Shown piece by piece: positions 8,670 through 16,935 of a DNA stretch of 64,000 bases. The notes under the pieces were generated by a model that was not told the DNA's origin, searched no databases, and worked only from the letters and a program-made list of their open reading frames with translations. The stretch covers positions 1 to 64,000 of the forward strand of contig URZI01000003.1 in the NCBI GenBank assembly GCA_900552385.1, given 5' to 3'. Both the position numbers and the translations under genes were made by a program. This DNA is from an uncultured Collinsella sp. (GTDB lineage: Bacteria > Actinomycetota > Coriobacteriia > Coriobacteriales > Coriobacteriaceae). How positions within the stretch are numbered: position 1 is the first letter of the stretch; each line of letters opens with the position of its first letter.

Positions 8670-8717
8670 TGACGTTATTAATCAATCTGATATTTAAAAT
8701 TGATGTTATTTATCAAT
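8670..8717. promoter_or_regulatory. Twin palindromic operator-like sites between divergent arginine genes
   Basis: Two 17-bp sites, TGACGTTATTAATCAAT (8670) and TGATGTTATTTATCAAT (8701), share the form TTGAT-N7-ATCAA, one imperfectly. They are spaced 31 bp apart, about three helical turns. They lie in the only AT-rich part of the region between the transporter operon and the second deiminase gene. The XRE regulator at 10054 or an ArgR-type protein could bind them. A weak TATATA box for the plus-strand gene is at 8770. Confidence 0.5.
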
Positions 8718-8800
8718 TGCATACGTCTTTTAACTTTTCCGCAACACAACAAGGAACCTGCCTTAGCCTTATATAAAAACCAGCAGGACAGGAGACAGAC

Positions 8801-10051
8801 ATGCAAGGCGTACACATAACAAATGAAATCGGTCATTTAAAAGCCGTACTTGTCCATCGACCAGGAACTGAAACACAAAACTACCCTGATGCCGACTTCA
8901 GCCAAGTTTTCTCCCTGCGAAAATGGAGCGGTCGTTTTGACCTCGACAAAGCAATATATGAGCACGATTCCATGGTTCAATTGCTTGAGAAGCATGGCGT
9001 AGAAACCATTGAAATTAGGGACCTTCTCGAAGACTCACTTGAAACTGAGCCCCAATCACTTAAATGTTTTATTGATGACTACCTCCGTTGCAGTGGGGCA
9101 ACAGGCAGAGAGTTCCTCGAGACAATAACCCAGCTGTTTGAGAACGCTAAGAACACCCAGGAATTGGTGAATATAGTACTTAACGGCATTCGCTTTGGAG
9201 ACACTGAGCTATGTTCAAACCAGTCGGAAACACTACGGGCGCTCGTGCACGAGCAATTTGACCCCGCCTCGCTCTTGGTCAATCCCCTCAACACGCTTTT
9301 TTTCACTCGTGATCCTGCTGTGGTAGTCGGAGACGGCATCATCCTAAATCATATGTATTGGCCTGAGCGTGATCGTGAGGTCGCCTTATACCGGCAGATA
9401 TTCACCCACCACAAGATCATGGGAGAAACCCCGGTATGTGATTTGAACAGGAGTAGTTACCATATCGAAGGCGGAGACATTCTTGTTATCAGTGCTAAGA
9501 CATTATTAGTTGGAATCTCTGACCGAACTGAACCAGCCGCCGTCGAGTCACTTGCCAAAGAGCTCCTGACCTCAAATAAATTCCAGACCACCGAGCTAAT
9601 TGCGATTCGAGTCCCCTCTGACGGGCTGCGTATCCACCTCGATACGTTCATAAGTAGAATTGATCACGACGCGTTCCTCATCGATCGTGAGATATGCAAT
9701 GCCGTTGATGCATACAGCATTCAACTAAAACGATCCGGAAAGGGCCTTACGATCACTCCTATCGATCGCACGATTCCGGAAATACTCTCTGCAGCCTGTT
9801 GCGAACCAATAAAAGTAATTGACTGCGGAGGCGGGAATCAAACCGCCTACGAAAGAGAGCGCCGGAACAACGCAACGTCTATCCTTGCGCTCTCGCCAGG
9901 AAAACTATGCGTATATGAAGAAAACGTTTGGACCAACGAAGCGCTTGAGAAAGCAGGAATGGAATTATTCCCGTTATCCATTGACGAGCTCACCAAAGGC
10001 TATGGTGGCACAAACTGTCTATGCCTCCCTCTGTGGCGAGAGGATCTATAG
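8801..10051 (+). CDS. Diverged arginine deiminase homologue
   Basis: This 416-aa guanidino-modifying enzyme keeps the deiminase framework: FFTRDP, YHIEGGD, GISDRTE, IHLDTF and nucleophile Cys406 in GYGGTNCLCLPLWRED. It is only moderately similar to ArcA at 5832-7076. In the C-terminal loop the usual G-P-R-C-M-S has become G-T-N-C-L-C, so the Arg before the nucleophile, which gates the substrate site in known deiminases, is Asn. It may act on another guanidino compound, be a slower deiminase, or be regulatory. A GGAG site precedes the ATG. The gene is followed two bases later by an XRE-type regulator, so the two form an operon. Base composition is AT-rich for this window. Confidence 0.85.
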   Translation: MQGVHITNEIGHLKAVLVHRPGTETQNYPDADFSQVFSLRKWSGRFDLDKAIYEHDSMVQLLEKHGVETIEIRDLLEDSLETEPQSLKCFIDDYLRCSGATGREFLETITQLFENAKNTQELVNIVLNGIRFGDTELCSNQSETLRALVHEQFDPASLLVNPLNTLFFTRDPAVVVGDGIILNHMYWPERDREVALYRQIFTHHKIMGETPVCDLNRSSYHIEGGDILVISAKTLLVGISDRTEPAAVESLAKELLTSNKFQTTELIAIRVPSDGLRIHLDTFISRIDHDAFLIDREICNAVDAYSIQLKRSGKGLTITPIDRTIPEILSAACCEPIKVIDCGGGNQTAYERERRNNATSILALSPGKLCVYEENVWTNEALEKAGMELFPLSIDELTKGYGGTNCLCLPLWREDL

Positions 10052-10053
10052 CC

Positions 10054-10710
10054 ATGGGCTTCGGGGCAAATATTCGTAAACTCCGCACCATGGAGCACCT
10101 TGGTCAGGCGCAACTTGCAGAGATGTTGGGGGTATCTAAAGAGACCGTTTGTCGTTGGGAAAAAAGTCGGTATGCCCCCCGTGAGCGCCATATCGAAAAG
10201 TTACAAGCGCTCTTCGGTTGCACCCGCGATGAACTTGTTGGCGAGGAAAACGGTTTGGCCGTAAAGCTCGCAAATAAAAGAATCGTCACCGACGAAGACC
10301 CTGCTATCCACGAAATGGAGGGCGCATTTCCCGTCATCGATATCGAATCGCAAAAGCGCCGCATCACTCACAGCCAACAAAATGCTTGCGCGCCTGTAGA
10401 CGTAGCCAAGCGTCACCCACATAGCGTTTTCGTTAAAATCAAAGGTGACGAAATGTCCCGCATTTACCCTCCCGGCAGCTTACTACTTGTCGATACCACC
10501 GCAAAGCCTTGGAACGGCTGTGCTGTATTGGCGCTCGCAGACGGTAAAACACCGGTAATTAGGCGATTTGCAGAAGGAAACGACATGATTGTGCTGTCGT
10601 CCCATTCATATGCAACAGCAAGTCCGGATCTGATGTTTAACAAACGGAGGATTAGAATCATAGGAGTCGTCGTTTGGTATCAAGCGAGCCACGATCACAC
10701 GCTTAATTAA
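10054..10710 (+). CDS. XRE-type regulator with inactive S24/LexA-like domain
   Basis: The 218-aa protein has an N-terminal helix-turn-helix (residues about 5-60, IRKLRTMEHLGQAQLAEMLGVSKETVCRWE) and a C-terminal domain of CI/LexA fold (KGDEMSRIYPPGSLLLVD to the end). Active members have Ser in GDSM and a catalytic Lys before the final strands. Here these read GDEM and VIRRF, so self-cleavage should not occur. It may instead sense a ligand or act as a constitutive repressor. I set the start at ATG 10054, two bases after the deiminase stop, with GAGAGGA ten bases upstream. A start at 10021 would overlap the deiminase. The likely targets are its own operon and the divergent arc operon. Confidence 0.85.
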   Translation: MGFGANIRKLRTMEHLGQAQLAEMLGVSKETVCRWEKSRYAPRERHIEKLQALFGCTRDELVGEENGLAVKLANKRIVTDEDPAIHEMEGAFPVIDIESQKRRITHSQQNACAPVDVAKRHPHSVFVKIKGDEMSRIYPPGSLLLVDTTAKPWNGCAVLALADGKTPVIRRFAEGNDMIVLSSHSYATASPDLMFNKRRIRIIGVVVWYQASHDHTLN

Positions 10711-10770
10711 ATCGACTTTCCCAAAAACGACCGTACCGCACAGACAGCTCAAAGCCCCAGCCCAAAAGAA

Positions 10771-11346
10771 CTACTTTTTGGACGCTTTGCGCTCGTCGCG
10801 GATGCGGGCGCGGTCCATGGCCGCCTCGACAGCCGAGAAGCGGCAGCCACAGTAGTTCTGCCGATACATGCCCAGTTCGCGCGAACGACGCGTGGCCTCG
10901 GGGTAATACGGGCGAAAATCGCGAATCACCGGAGTGAGACCGCGGGCAGCAGCCAGACGCTCCAACACATCATTGCAGGTTTCGAACAACTGGTACGGCG
11001 AGACGGCGAGCGTCGTGCCCACAAACTCAAACCCGCGCTCCTGGGCCACACGGCACGCCTCGGCCAGACGCAGGGCATAGCATGCGCGACAGCGACGGGC
11101 TCGATCGGCACCCAGCGGGGCCACGCCGGCCTCCCAGCGCCCCCGGTCCTCCCCCGCCTCGATAAGATCGATGTCGCCATCGGCACACCACCGGCGCAGC
11201 TCGTCCAAACGCCGCTGCCATTCATCGTGCGGCTGAATATTGGGGTTTGTCCAGCAGATTGTGGGCTCAAACCCTTCCTCGCGCAGCAGGCGGACCGGCT
11301 CAAGAGAGCACGGCGCACAGCACGCATGCAGCAACAACGGCTTCAT
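10771..11346 (-). CDS. queH: Epoxyqueuosine reductase QueH
   Basis: QueH carries out the last step of tRNA queuosine synthesis, reducing epoxyqueuosine, in bacteria lacking QueG. The 191-aa protein begins MKPLLLHACCAPCS, with the Cys-Cys and Cys motifs for metal or cluster binding. It also has CRACYALRL in the middle and YCGCRFSAVEA near the C-terminus, as in the DUF208/QueH family. I set the start at 11346, with GAGGAG at good spacing. It lies 10 bp after the stop of the membrane metalloprotease-like gene and is probably co-transcribed with it. It complements queA at 3444-4655. Confidence 0.92.
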   Translation of the reverse strand: MKPLLLHACCAPCSLEPVRLLREEGFEPTICWTNPNIQPHDEWQRRLDELRRWCADGDIDLIEAGEDRGRWEAGVAPLGADRARRCRACYALRLAEACRVAQERGFEFVGTTLAVSPYQLFETCNDVLERLAAARGLTPVIRDFRPYYPEATRRSRELGMYRQNYCGCRFSAVEAAMDRARIRDERKASKK

Positions 11347-11356
11347 CGACATCTCC

Positions 11357-11923
11357 TCACCCGAAAAAGCGCACGCCAAAGGACGTATCCTCGCAGGCGA
11401 CAATGCGGCGGTCGCGCAAAATGGTCCGCACGTAATACCAGTCGCCCACACAGCCCGACAAATGCAAGCCGGCCGCCAGGTAGCACAGCAGCGGATAGCC
11501 CGAAAACGCAAACCCCAGGGCAAGCGCCGCCGTCACAACAACCGTCGGCGCCAGGCAAACCGCCATGTACCGCCGGCGCGAATACACAACGCCCTCGGCG
11601 CAGGCATAGATCATCGCCGTCTCGCGATTCGCCCCAAAGGTCACCTTCGCGCCCGCAGGCGCCAGCAGCTTAAAAAACACACCGTGCACCAGCTCGTGCA
11701 CGGCGAACGACGCCATTGAGATCGCAGCCAAGCCGACTATCCAGCCCACGACAGCCATCCAGCCGCCCGCGTCAGCCGCATCCAAGTCTGCAGGCCCGCC
11801 CAGCAGCATAAACACCGGCACCAGGCACACGGCAAACACGCCGACTACGACCATCCCCCACACAAAGCAAGCGTGCAGAAAATCCTCGTCCTCAAACGCA
11901 TGTATGTTGGAAATCTCATTCAT
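11357..11923 (-). CDS. DUF3267-type membrane zinc metalloprotease-like protein
   Basis: This 188-aa protein has about four hydrophobic segments and a zinc-protease motif HELVH in FAVHELVHGVFFKLL (about residue 74). The layout fits the DUF3267 family: a membrane helix before HExxH, GANRETAMIYAC after it, then two more helices. The substrate is unknown. There is no clear ribosome binding site before ATG 11923. It is first in a two-gene operon with queH. It is divergent from the methionyl-tRNA synthetase-like gene. Confidence 0.7.
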   Translation of the reverse strand: MNEISNIHAFEDEDFLHACFVWGMVVVGVFAVCLVPVFMLLGGPADLDAADAGGWMAVVGWIVGLAAISMASFAVHELVHGVFFKLLAPAGAKVTFGANRETAMIYACAEGVVYSRRRYMAVCLAPTVVVTAALALGFAFSGYPLLCYLAAGLHLSGCVGDWYYVRTILRDRRIVACEDTSFGVRFFG

Positions 11924-12055
11924 AGCATCTTAGGATAGCGCCCCTGCCACGTACCCGTCCGCATGTGCGATAATGTCGAACGATATGCACGAATTGACCA
12001 CCGCGTCGCCAGGCCTTGCGCCCGGCCGCGCTCTCACCATATGCGAAGGAGTCCC

Positions 12056-14206
12056 ATGGCATCCAAATACTCCATGAACGACCGTCCCAGCTGGCCTCGC
12101 CGCGCCATCGTTACCGCCGGCGAGCCCTACGGCAACAAGGGCCTTCACTTTGGCCACGTCGGTGGCGTCTTTGTCCCGGCCGACTTCTTCGCCCGCTTCC
12201 TGCGCGACCGTCTGGGCCGCGAGAACGTCATCTTCACCTCGGGCACCGACTGCTACGGCTCGCCCATCATGGAGAGCTACCGCAAGCTCAAGGAGAACGA
12301 GGGCTACGACAAGTCCATCGCCGAGTATGTCGAGTCCAATCACTCCCGCCAGGCCGCGACCCTCAACAACTACAACATCAGCTGCGATATCTACGGCGGC
12401 TCGGGCCTTGAGCCGGCTGCGCAGATTCACAACGAGGTGACCGCCGAGATTATCGAGCGTCTGCACGAACAGGGCACCATCTCCAAGCGCTCCACGCTGC
12501 AGTTCTACGACGCCAAGGCCGGCACGTTCCTCAACGGCCGCCAGGTGATCGGCCGCTGCCCCATCCAGGGCTGCAAGTCCGAGAAGGCCTATGCCGACGA
12601 GTGCGACCTGGGCCACCAGTTTGAGCCTGAGGAGCTCATCGCGCCCAAGAGCCAGCTCACCGGCGAGGTGCCCGAGCTGCGCCCGGTCGACAACCTCTAC
12701 TTTGACCTGCCGGCCTACCTCGACTTTATGAAGACCTATACCGCCAAGCTAGCCCAGAACCCGCAGGTTCGCTCCGTGGTCTCCAAGACCATGGAGGAGT
12801 GGCTGCTGCCGGCTCAGCTGTATATCCAGAACAAGTTCCGCGAGGCCTTCGATGCCGTCGAGGATCAGCTTCCCGAGCACACCGTGCTGGAGCCCGAGGG
12901 CAACAAGAGCAGCTTTACCGTCACCTTCCCCAGCTGGAAGGAGCGCGACGACGCCCACGCGGTGCTCGCCAACGGCGGCGTGCGCTTCCGCAGCGGCAAG
13001 GCGCTCGTGCCCTTCCGCATCACCGGTAACATCGACTGGGGCGTTCCGGTGCCCCAGGTCGACGGCGTCTCCGACGTCACCTGCTGGTGCTGGCCCGAGA
13101 GTCTGTGGGCGCCCATCAGCTATACGCGTACCGTGCTCGCGCGCGATGCCAAGGCCGCCGGCGTGACCGAGGGTGTCGCCGCCCAGGATGCCGCCCTCAT
13201 GGGCGAGCCCGCTGCCGACTCCACGCAAGTGCCCGCGCCCACCTACCAGCACAGCTCGCTCGACTGGCGCGACTGGTGGTGCTCTGACGACGCTCAGATT
13301 TACCAGTTTATCGGTCAGGACAACATCTACTTCTACTGCATCGCGCAGACCGCCATGTGGGAGGCCCTGGGCTGGAACCTCACGCAGAGCACCGTCAGCG
13401 CCTGCTACCACCTGCTCTACATGGGCAAAAAGGCCAGCTCGTCCTCGCAGACGCCTCCCCCGCCGGCAGACGACCTGCTCAACCACTACACCTGCGAGCA
13501 GATGCGCGCGCATTGGCTGTCGCTCGGCCTGTCCGAGAAGCCGGTAAGCTTTAGCCCCAAGGCATATGACACACGTGTGACCGGCAAGGACAAGGACGGC
13601 AACGAGGTGCGTGCCTGCGACGACAAGCGCGTCATCGATCCGGCCCTTAAGGAGAGCGCGCTGTTGACCGGCGTGTTCAACCGCTTGGCCCGCAGCTGCT
13701 TCTACGGCGTCGCCGTCAAGGAGGGCGACGAGAGCCCCTACCGCAACGGCTGCATCCCCGCTGGTGCCGCTTCTGACACCGTGGTCGAAGCCGCCCAGCA
13801 GGCAACCCTTGCCTTTGAGCAGGCCATGTACAAGTTCGAGACGCACCGCGCGCTTGCCGTGTGCGACGACTACCTGCGCGCCGCCAACAAGCGCTGGAGC
13901 GACGCCTCCAAGGCCGCCAACAAGCTCGAGGGTAACGAGGCAAACGCCGCCATGACGCAGGCCCTCGTCGACGCCTTTACCGAGCTGCGCGTGGCGACCG
14001 TCCTGATGCACGGTATTGTGCCGGCCGGCTGCGAGCTCATCTGCGAGTACTTCGACGTCGATCCGGTCGCCTTCTTTAGCTGGGATAACATCTTTGCCTC
14101 CACGGACGAGTTCGTGGAAAGCCTGGGCGAGAAGCCCGGCGAGCACCGCGTGAAGCCGCTGCCCCCGCGCTTCGACTTCTTCAGCAAGCACGAGAGCCAG
14201 TACTAA
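12056..14206 (+). CDS. Methionyl-tRNA synthetase-like class I tRNA ligase
   Basis: The 716-aa protein aligns through the MetRS catalytic core. The HIGH motif is HFGH in GNKGLHFGHVGG (about residue 27), followed by FTSGTDCYGSPI. A zinc-knuckle segment CPIQGC...ECDLGH is followed by EELIAPKSQLTG as in MetRS, but with His replacing the last Cys. FIGQDNIYFY and YHLLYMGKKASSSS follow, where the KMSKS loop is strongly altered (KKASSSS then a Pro run). The C-terminal part resembles an anticodon-binding helical bundle. Start ATG 12056 has GAAGGAG upstream. It may be the main MetRS of this lineage or a paralogue; which cannot be decided here. Confidence 0.8.
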   Translation: MASKYSMNDRPSWPRRAIVTAGEPYGNKGLHFGHVGGVFVPADFFARFLRDRLGRENVIFTSGTDCYGSPIMESYRKLKENEGYDKSIAEYVESNHSRQAATLNNYNISCDIYGGSGLEPAAQIHNEVTAEIIERLHEQGTISKRSTLQFYDAKAGTFLNGRQVIGRCPIQGCKSEKAYADECDLGHQFEPEELIAPKSQLTGEVPELRPVDNLYFDLPAYLDFMKTYTAKLAQNPQVRSVVSKTMEEWLLPAQLYIQNKFREAFDAVEDQLPEHTVLEPEGNKSSFTVTFPSWKERDDAHAVLANGGVRFRSGKALVPFRITGNIDWGVPVPQVDGVSDVTCWCWPESLWAPISYTRTVLARDAKAAGVTEGVAAQDAALMGEPAADSTQVPAPTYQHSSLDWRDWWCSDDAQIYQFIGQDNIYFYCIAQTAMWEALGWNLTQSTVSACYHLLYMGKKASSSSQTPPPPADDLLNHYTCEQMRAHWLSLGLSEKPVSFSPKAYDTRVTGKDKDGNEVRACDDKRVIDPALKESALLTGVFNRLARSCFYGVAVKEGDESPYRNGCIPAGAASDTVVEAAQQATLAFEQAMYKFETHRALAVCDDYLRAANKRWSDASKAANKLEGNEANAAMTQALVDAFTELRVATVLMHGIVPAGCELICEYFDVDPVAFFSWDNIFASTDEFVESLGEKPGEHRVKPLPPRFDFFSKHESQY

Positions 14207-14246
14207 AACAACACTCGACATGTAATGGAATGGGAAGGAAAGACGG

Positions 14247-15350
14247 ATGTCCAAGCCGCGTCGTCGTAAGCAAAAAAAGCAGGTTAAGCCCGAGCTCAAG
14301 CTTAGGCAGTTTGCTGCTACCGAGCTTTCCGACCAGCTTGCCGCCCAACACTCCGCCGCCGACCTGCCGCGCTTTATGGTCGACACGGTCGCCGGCGCCT
14401 ATGCGCCCGCCGATGCTCACCTCATGATCGAGGGCTTCGGTGCCGCAGCCGCACGCCCGGTCACGCTGCGCGCCAACACGCTCAAGGCGACCGCCGAGGA
14501 CATCGCTGCGGCGCTCGATGCAGCCGGCATCGCCCACAACCCCGTCGCCTGGTACCCAGACGCCTTTATCCTGCCCGAGGCCCAGGTTTCCGATCTGTGG
14601 GACCTCGACATCTACCGCGACGGCAAGATCTACCTGCAGAGCCTGTCATCCATGATGCCGCCGTTGGTCCTGGGCGCCCAGGCAGGCGAGGACATCCTGG
14701 ACATGTGCGCAGCCCCTGGCGGCAAGACGACGCAGATCGCCGCCCTCACGCAGGGACAGGCACACCTCACCGCCTGTGAGATGAACATCCCCCGCGCCGA
14801 GAAGCTCGAATCAAACCTCCATCGCCAGGGTGCCAAAAACGTGCCCGTCATGCGCATCGACGCACGCGAGCTCGACGAGTTCTTCCGCTTCGACCGCATC
14901 CTGCTCGACGCCCCCTGCACCGGCACGGGCACCGTCATCAGCGGCAACGAGAAAAGTCTGCGCGGCCTGACCGAGCAGTTGCTGAGCAAGTGCACCCGCT
15001 CGCAGCGCGCGCTTCTGGACCGCGCCATGGGTGCCCTCAAGCCGGGCGGCACGCTCGTCTATTCCACTTGTTCGATCATGCCGCAGGAAAACGAGGACGC
15101 CCTGCAAGAGGCCCTCGACAAGCATATGGACTGCGAGCTCATCCCCCTTGACGGCACGCCGAGCGAAAGCGAAGCACGCCGCGCCCAGGAAGCCGGCGAG
15201 GAGCCGCGCGTCGAGTCCAACGCTCTGACCGAGGCCATTGCCGCGGGTCAGGTATCGGCCATCGCCAACGGCCTGCCCGGCACGCTCACCATTCCGCCTA
15301 GCCGCGACTTTGAGGGCTTCTACATTGCCCTGATTCGAAAACGCAGCTAG
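14247..15350 (+). CDS. RsmB/NOL1-type RNA (cytosine-5) methyltransferase
   Basis: This 367-aa SAM-dependent enzyme probably makes m5C in rRNA or tRNA. The SAM motif is DMCAAPGGKTTQIAAL (about residue 150). The catalytic cysteines are in LLDAPCTGTGT and YSTCS. The N-terminal Lys/Arg stretch (KPRRRKQKKQ) suits RNA binding. The C-terminal PSRDFEGFYIALIRKRS is typical of the family. GGAAGG lies eight bases before the ATG. It follows the MetRS-like gene by 40 bp on the same strand and may be co-transcribed. Confidence 0.9.
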   Translation: MSKPRRRKQKKQVKPELKLRQFAATELSDQLAAQHSAADLPRFMVDTVAGAYAPADAHLMIEGFGAAAARPVTLRANTLKATAEDIAAALDAAGIAHNPVAWYPDAFILPEAQVSDLWDLDIYRDGKIYLQSLSSMMPPLVLGAQAGEDILDMCAAPGGKTTQIAALTQGQAHLTACEMNIPRAEKLESNLHRQGAKNVPVMRIDARELDEFFRFDRILLDAPCTGTGTVISGNEKSLRGLTEQLLSKCTRSQRALLDRAMGALKPGGTLVYSTCSIMPQENEDALQEALDKHMDCELIPLDGTPSESEARRAQEAGEEPRVESNALTEAIAAGQVSAIANGLPGTLTIPPSRDFEGFYIALIRKRS

Positions 15351-15374
15351 CGCACGGATCCAAAACTCAACAAG

Positions 15375-15545
15375 CTATCTCTGTGCGCGTTTGCCCTGCT
15401 GGTCGCGATGCTGTTTAAGCATCGCGCGCTCCTTGCGTTCGGCCCTTTTGCCCTTAATGGCCGTGACCACAAAGTAGATGACCGCGGCGGCAACGATTGC
15501 GGCCACACACAGGCCAATCGAGCCAAACATTGCTGTCAATTCCAT
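15375..15545 (-). CDS. Small single-span membrane protein (56 aa)
   Basis: This short gene encodes MELTAMFGSIGLCVAAIVAA and onward: a hydrophobic helix of about 22 residues (positions 8-30) followed by a strongly basic cytoplasmic tail (KGKRAERKERAMLKQ and onward, ending KRAQR). A GAGAGG site lies before the ATG. It sits alone on the minus strand between two plus-strand genes. No function is known. The inside-positive rule places the N-terminus outside. Confidence 0.6.
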   Translation of the reverse strand: MELTAMFGSIGLCVAAIVAAAVIYFVVTAIKGKRAERKERAMLKQHRDQQGKRAQR

Positions 15546-15736
15546 ACCGCGTCACCTCTCTTTTAAACGGGACATTCAAGATAGCACCTCGATACCCGCC
15601 ACCACAGCTCCTTCACGTTCGCCGGCCCTTCGGTCTAACGGATGGCGCGGCGGGGAAAAATCAACTCGTCAAACGATTTAGCATTCGCTATTCCGGCTGC
15701 ATCGCGCCGGCCGTCATCACATAGAATCGAGCCTCC

Positions 15737-16828
15737 ATGGATACCCTCAACGATCTAAATGAGCGCGTCGACGCCTTTGTCGGCACCAGCTCCTTCGACA
15801 CGCCTGCCGCGGCAAACGACCAAGCTCCCATCGATGTGCCCGCCGAGGTTCACGAGGACATCGTCGCCTCGGTCGATTTCTCCGAGGTCGAGCTCGCAGA
15901 CGAGTTCACCGAGCCCCAGGTAGCCGTGACCCCCAACGGACTGCTCCCCATGGAGCCACTGCCCATCGACGGACGTTTGCGCAAGGCGGCCCTTCGCATG
16001 CCCGACGAGATCGAGGAGGCCAGCGGCTTTACGCTCTTCGGCCGACGCATCAAGTCGCTCATTTACACCACCGACGTCGCGGTTATCCGCAACTCCAACG
16101 CCGATGCCGTCTTTGCGGTATACCCTTTCACGCCGCAGCCCGCCATTACGCAAGCGCTGCTGACCGTCGCCGAGTGCCCGGTCTTTGTAGGCGTGGGCGG
16201 CGGAACTACGACCGGTAAGCGCTCCGTGCAGATGGCAGCCGTCTCCGAGATGCAGGGCGCGGCGGGCTGCGTGGTCAACTCCCCCGCTACTGCCGAGATG
16301 GTAGAGCACATCACCAACATCGCCGACATCCCCGTCATCGCCACGGTCGTTCGCTGCGACGACGATGCCCACGCCAAGGTGCGCGCTGGAGCCAAGATTC
16401 TCAACATCGCCGCCGGCAAGAACACGCCCCAGGTCCTACGCGAGCTGCGCGAGCACTATCCCAACCTGCCGCTCATCGCGCCGGGCGGCAAGACGCCCAA
16501 GAGCATTCGCGAGACCATCGCCGCCGGCGCCAACGCCATCATCTGGACACCGCCTTCGGCCCAGCAGCTACAGACCGACATGATGCAGCGTTATCGCAAG
16601 ATGAAGGAAGACGCCACACCTGTCATCTCGCGCGACGACGTGCCCATTATCGACCAGGTCGCCGCCGCCGAGGTCAGCCAAGTCGAGAACATGAATCCCG
16701 ACGTGCCGATTCCCGACGAAGTCATCGAGCGCGTCGCTTCGATCCACGAGCGCGTCGAGGAGCGTCGCGCCAATCGCGGCCTCAAGCCGTCACTGCACGG
16801 CTTCTTCTTCCGCGGAAAGAAACGCTAG
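15737..16828 (+). CDS. Phosphate-binding TIM-barrel protein of unknown function
   Basis: The 363-aa protein has a variable acidic N-terminus (about 1-90) and then a conserved barrel. Recognisable segments are SLIYTTDVAVIRNSNADAVFAVYPFTPQP, VFVGVGGGTTTGKRSVQMA, GAAGCVVNSP, AKILNIAAGKNTPQVLRELR and GGKTPKSIRETIAAGANAIIWTPP. This family is widespread in Firmicutes and Actinobacteria and usually annotated only as hydrolase; the Gly-rich loops suggest a phosphate site as in KDPG-aldolase or HisF-like barrels. A TAGAAT box nine bases before the ATG and no clear ribosome binding site raise the possibility of a leaderless transcript. A terminator follows at 16841. Confidence 0.75.
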   Translation: MDTLNDLNERVDAFVGTSSFDTPAAANDQAPIDVPAEVHEDIVASVDFSEVELADEFTEPQVAVTPNGLLPMEPLPIDGRLRKAALRMPDEIEEASGFTLFGRRIKSLIYTTDVAVIRNSNADAVFAVYPFTPQPAITQALLTVAECPVFVGVGGGTTTGKRSVQMAAVSEMQGAAGCVVNSPATAEMVEHITNIADIPVIATVVRCDDDAHAKVRAGAKILNIAAGKNTPQVLRELREHYPNLPLIAPGGKTPKSIRETIAAGANAIIWTPPSAQQLQTDMMQRYRKMKEDATPVISRDDVPIIDQVAAAEVSQVENMNPDVPIPDEVIERVASIHERVEERRANRGLKPSLHGFFFRGKKR

Positions 16829-16840
16829 CCGCAACAGCAA

Positions 16841-16875
16841 GGCCCGCTCCACAAACAACGGAACGGGCCCTTTCT
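16841..16875 (+). terminator. Intrinsic terminator after the TIM-barrel gene
   Basis: A GGCCCG...CGGGCC stem with inner TCC/GGA pairing is followed by CTTTCTG. It lies 12 bases after the stop codon and may also serve the convergent DegV gene. Confidence 0.7.
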
Positions 16876-16935
16876 GTTATCGAATGTCAGGAGGGACAGG
16901 CGCAGCGGTTAAAACTGTCAGCCAGCCCACGAACG

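Noticed and set aside
8701..8717. FNR or CRP binding site
   Set aside because: The half-sites TTGAT and ATCAA are separated by seven bases, not four as for FNR, and the CRP core TGTGA-N6-TCACA is absent.
12749..14386. 545-aa minus-strand open frame
   Set aside because: It lies antisense to the MetRS-like gene, is Val/Gly/His/Arg-rich in the way of GC-rich shadow frames, and has no motif or ribosome binding site.
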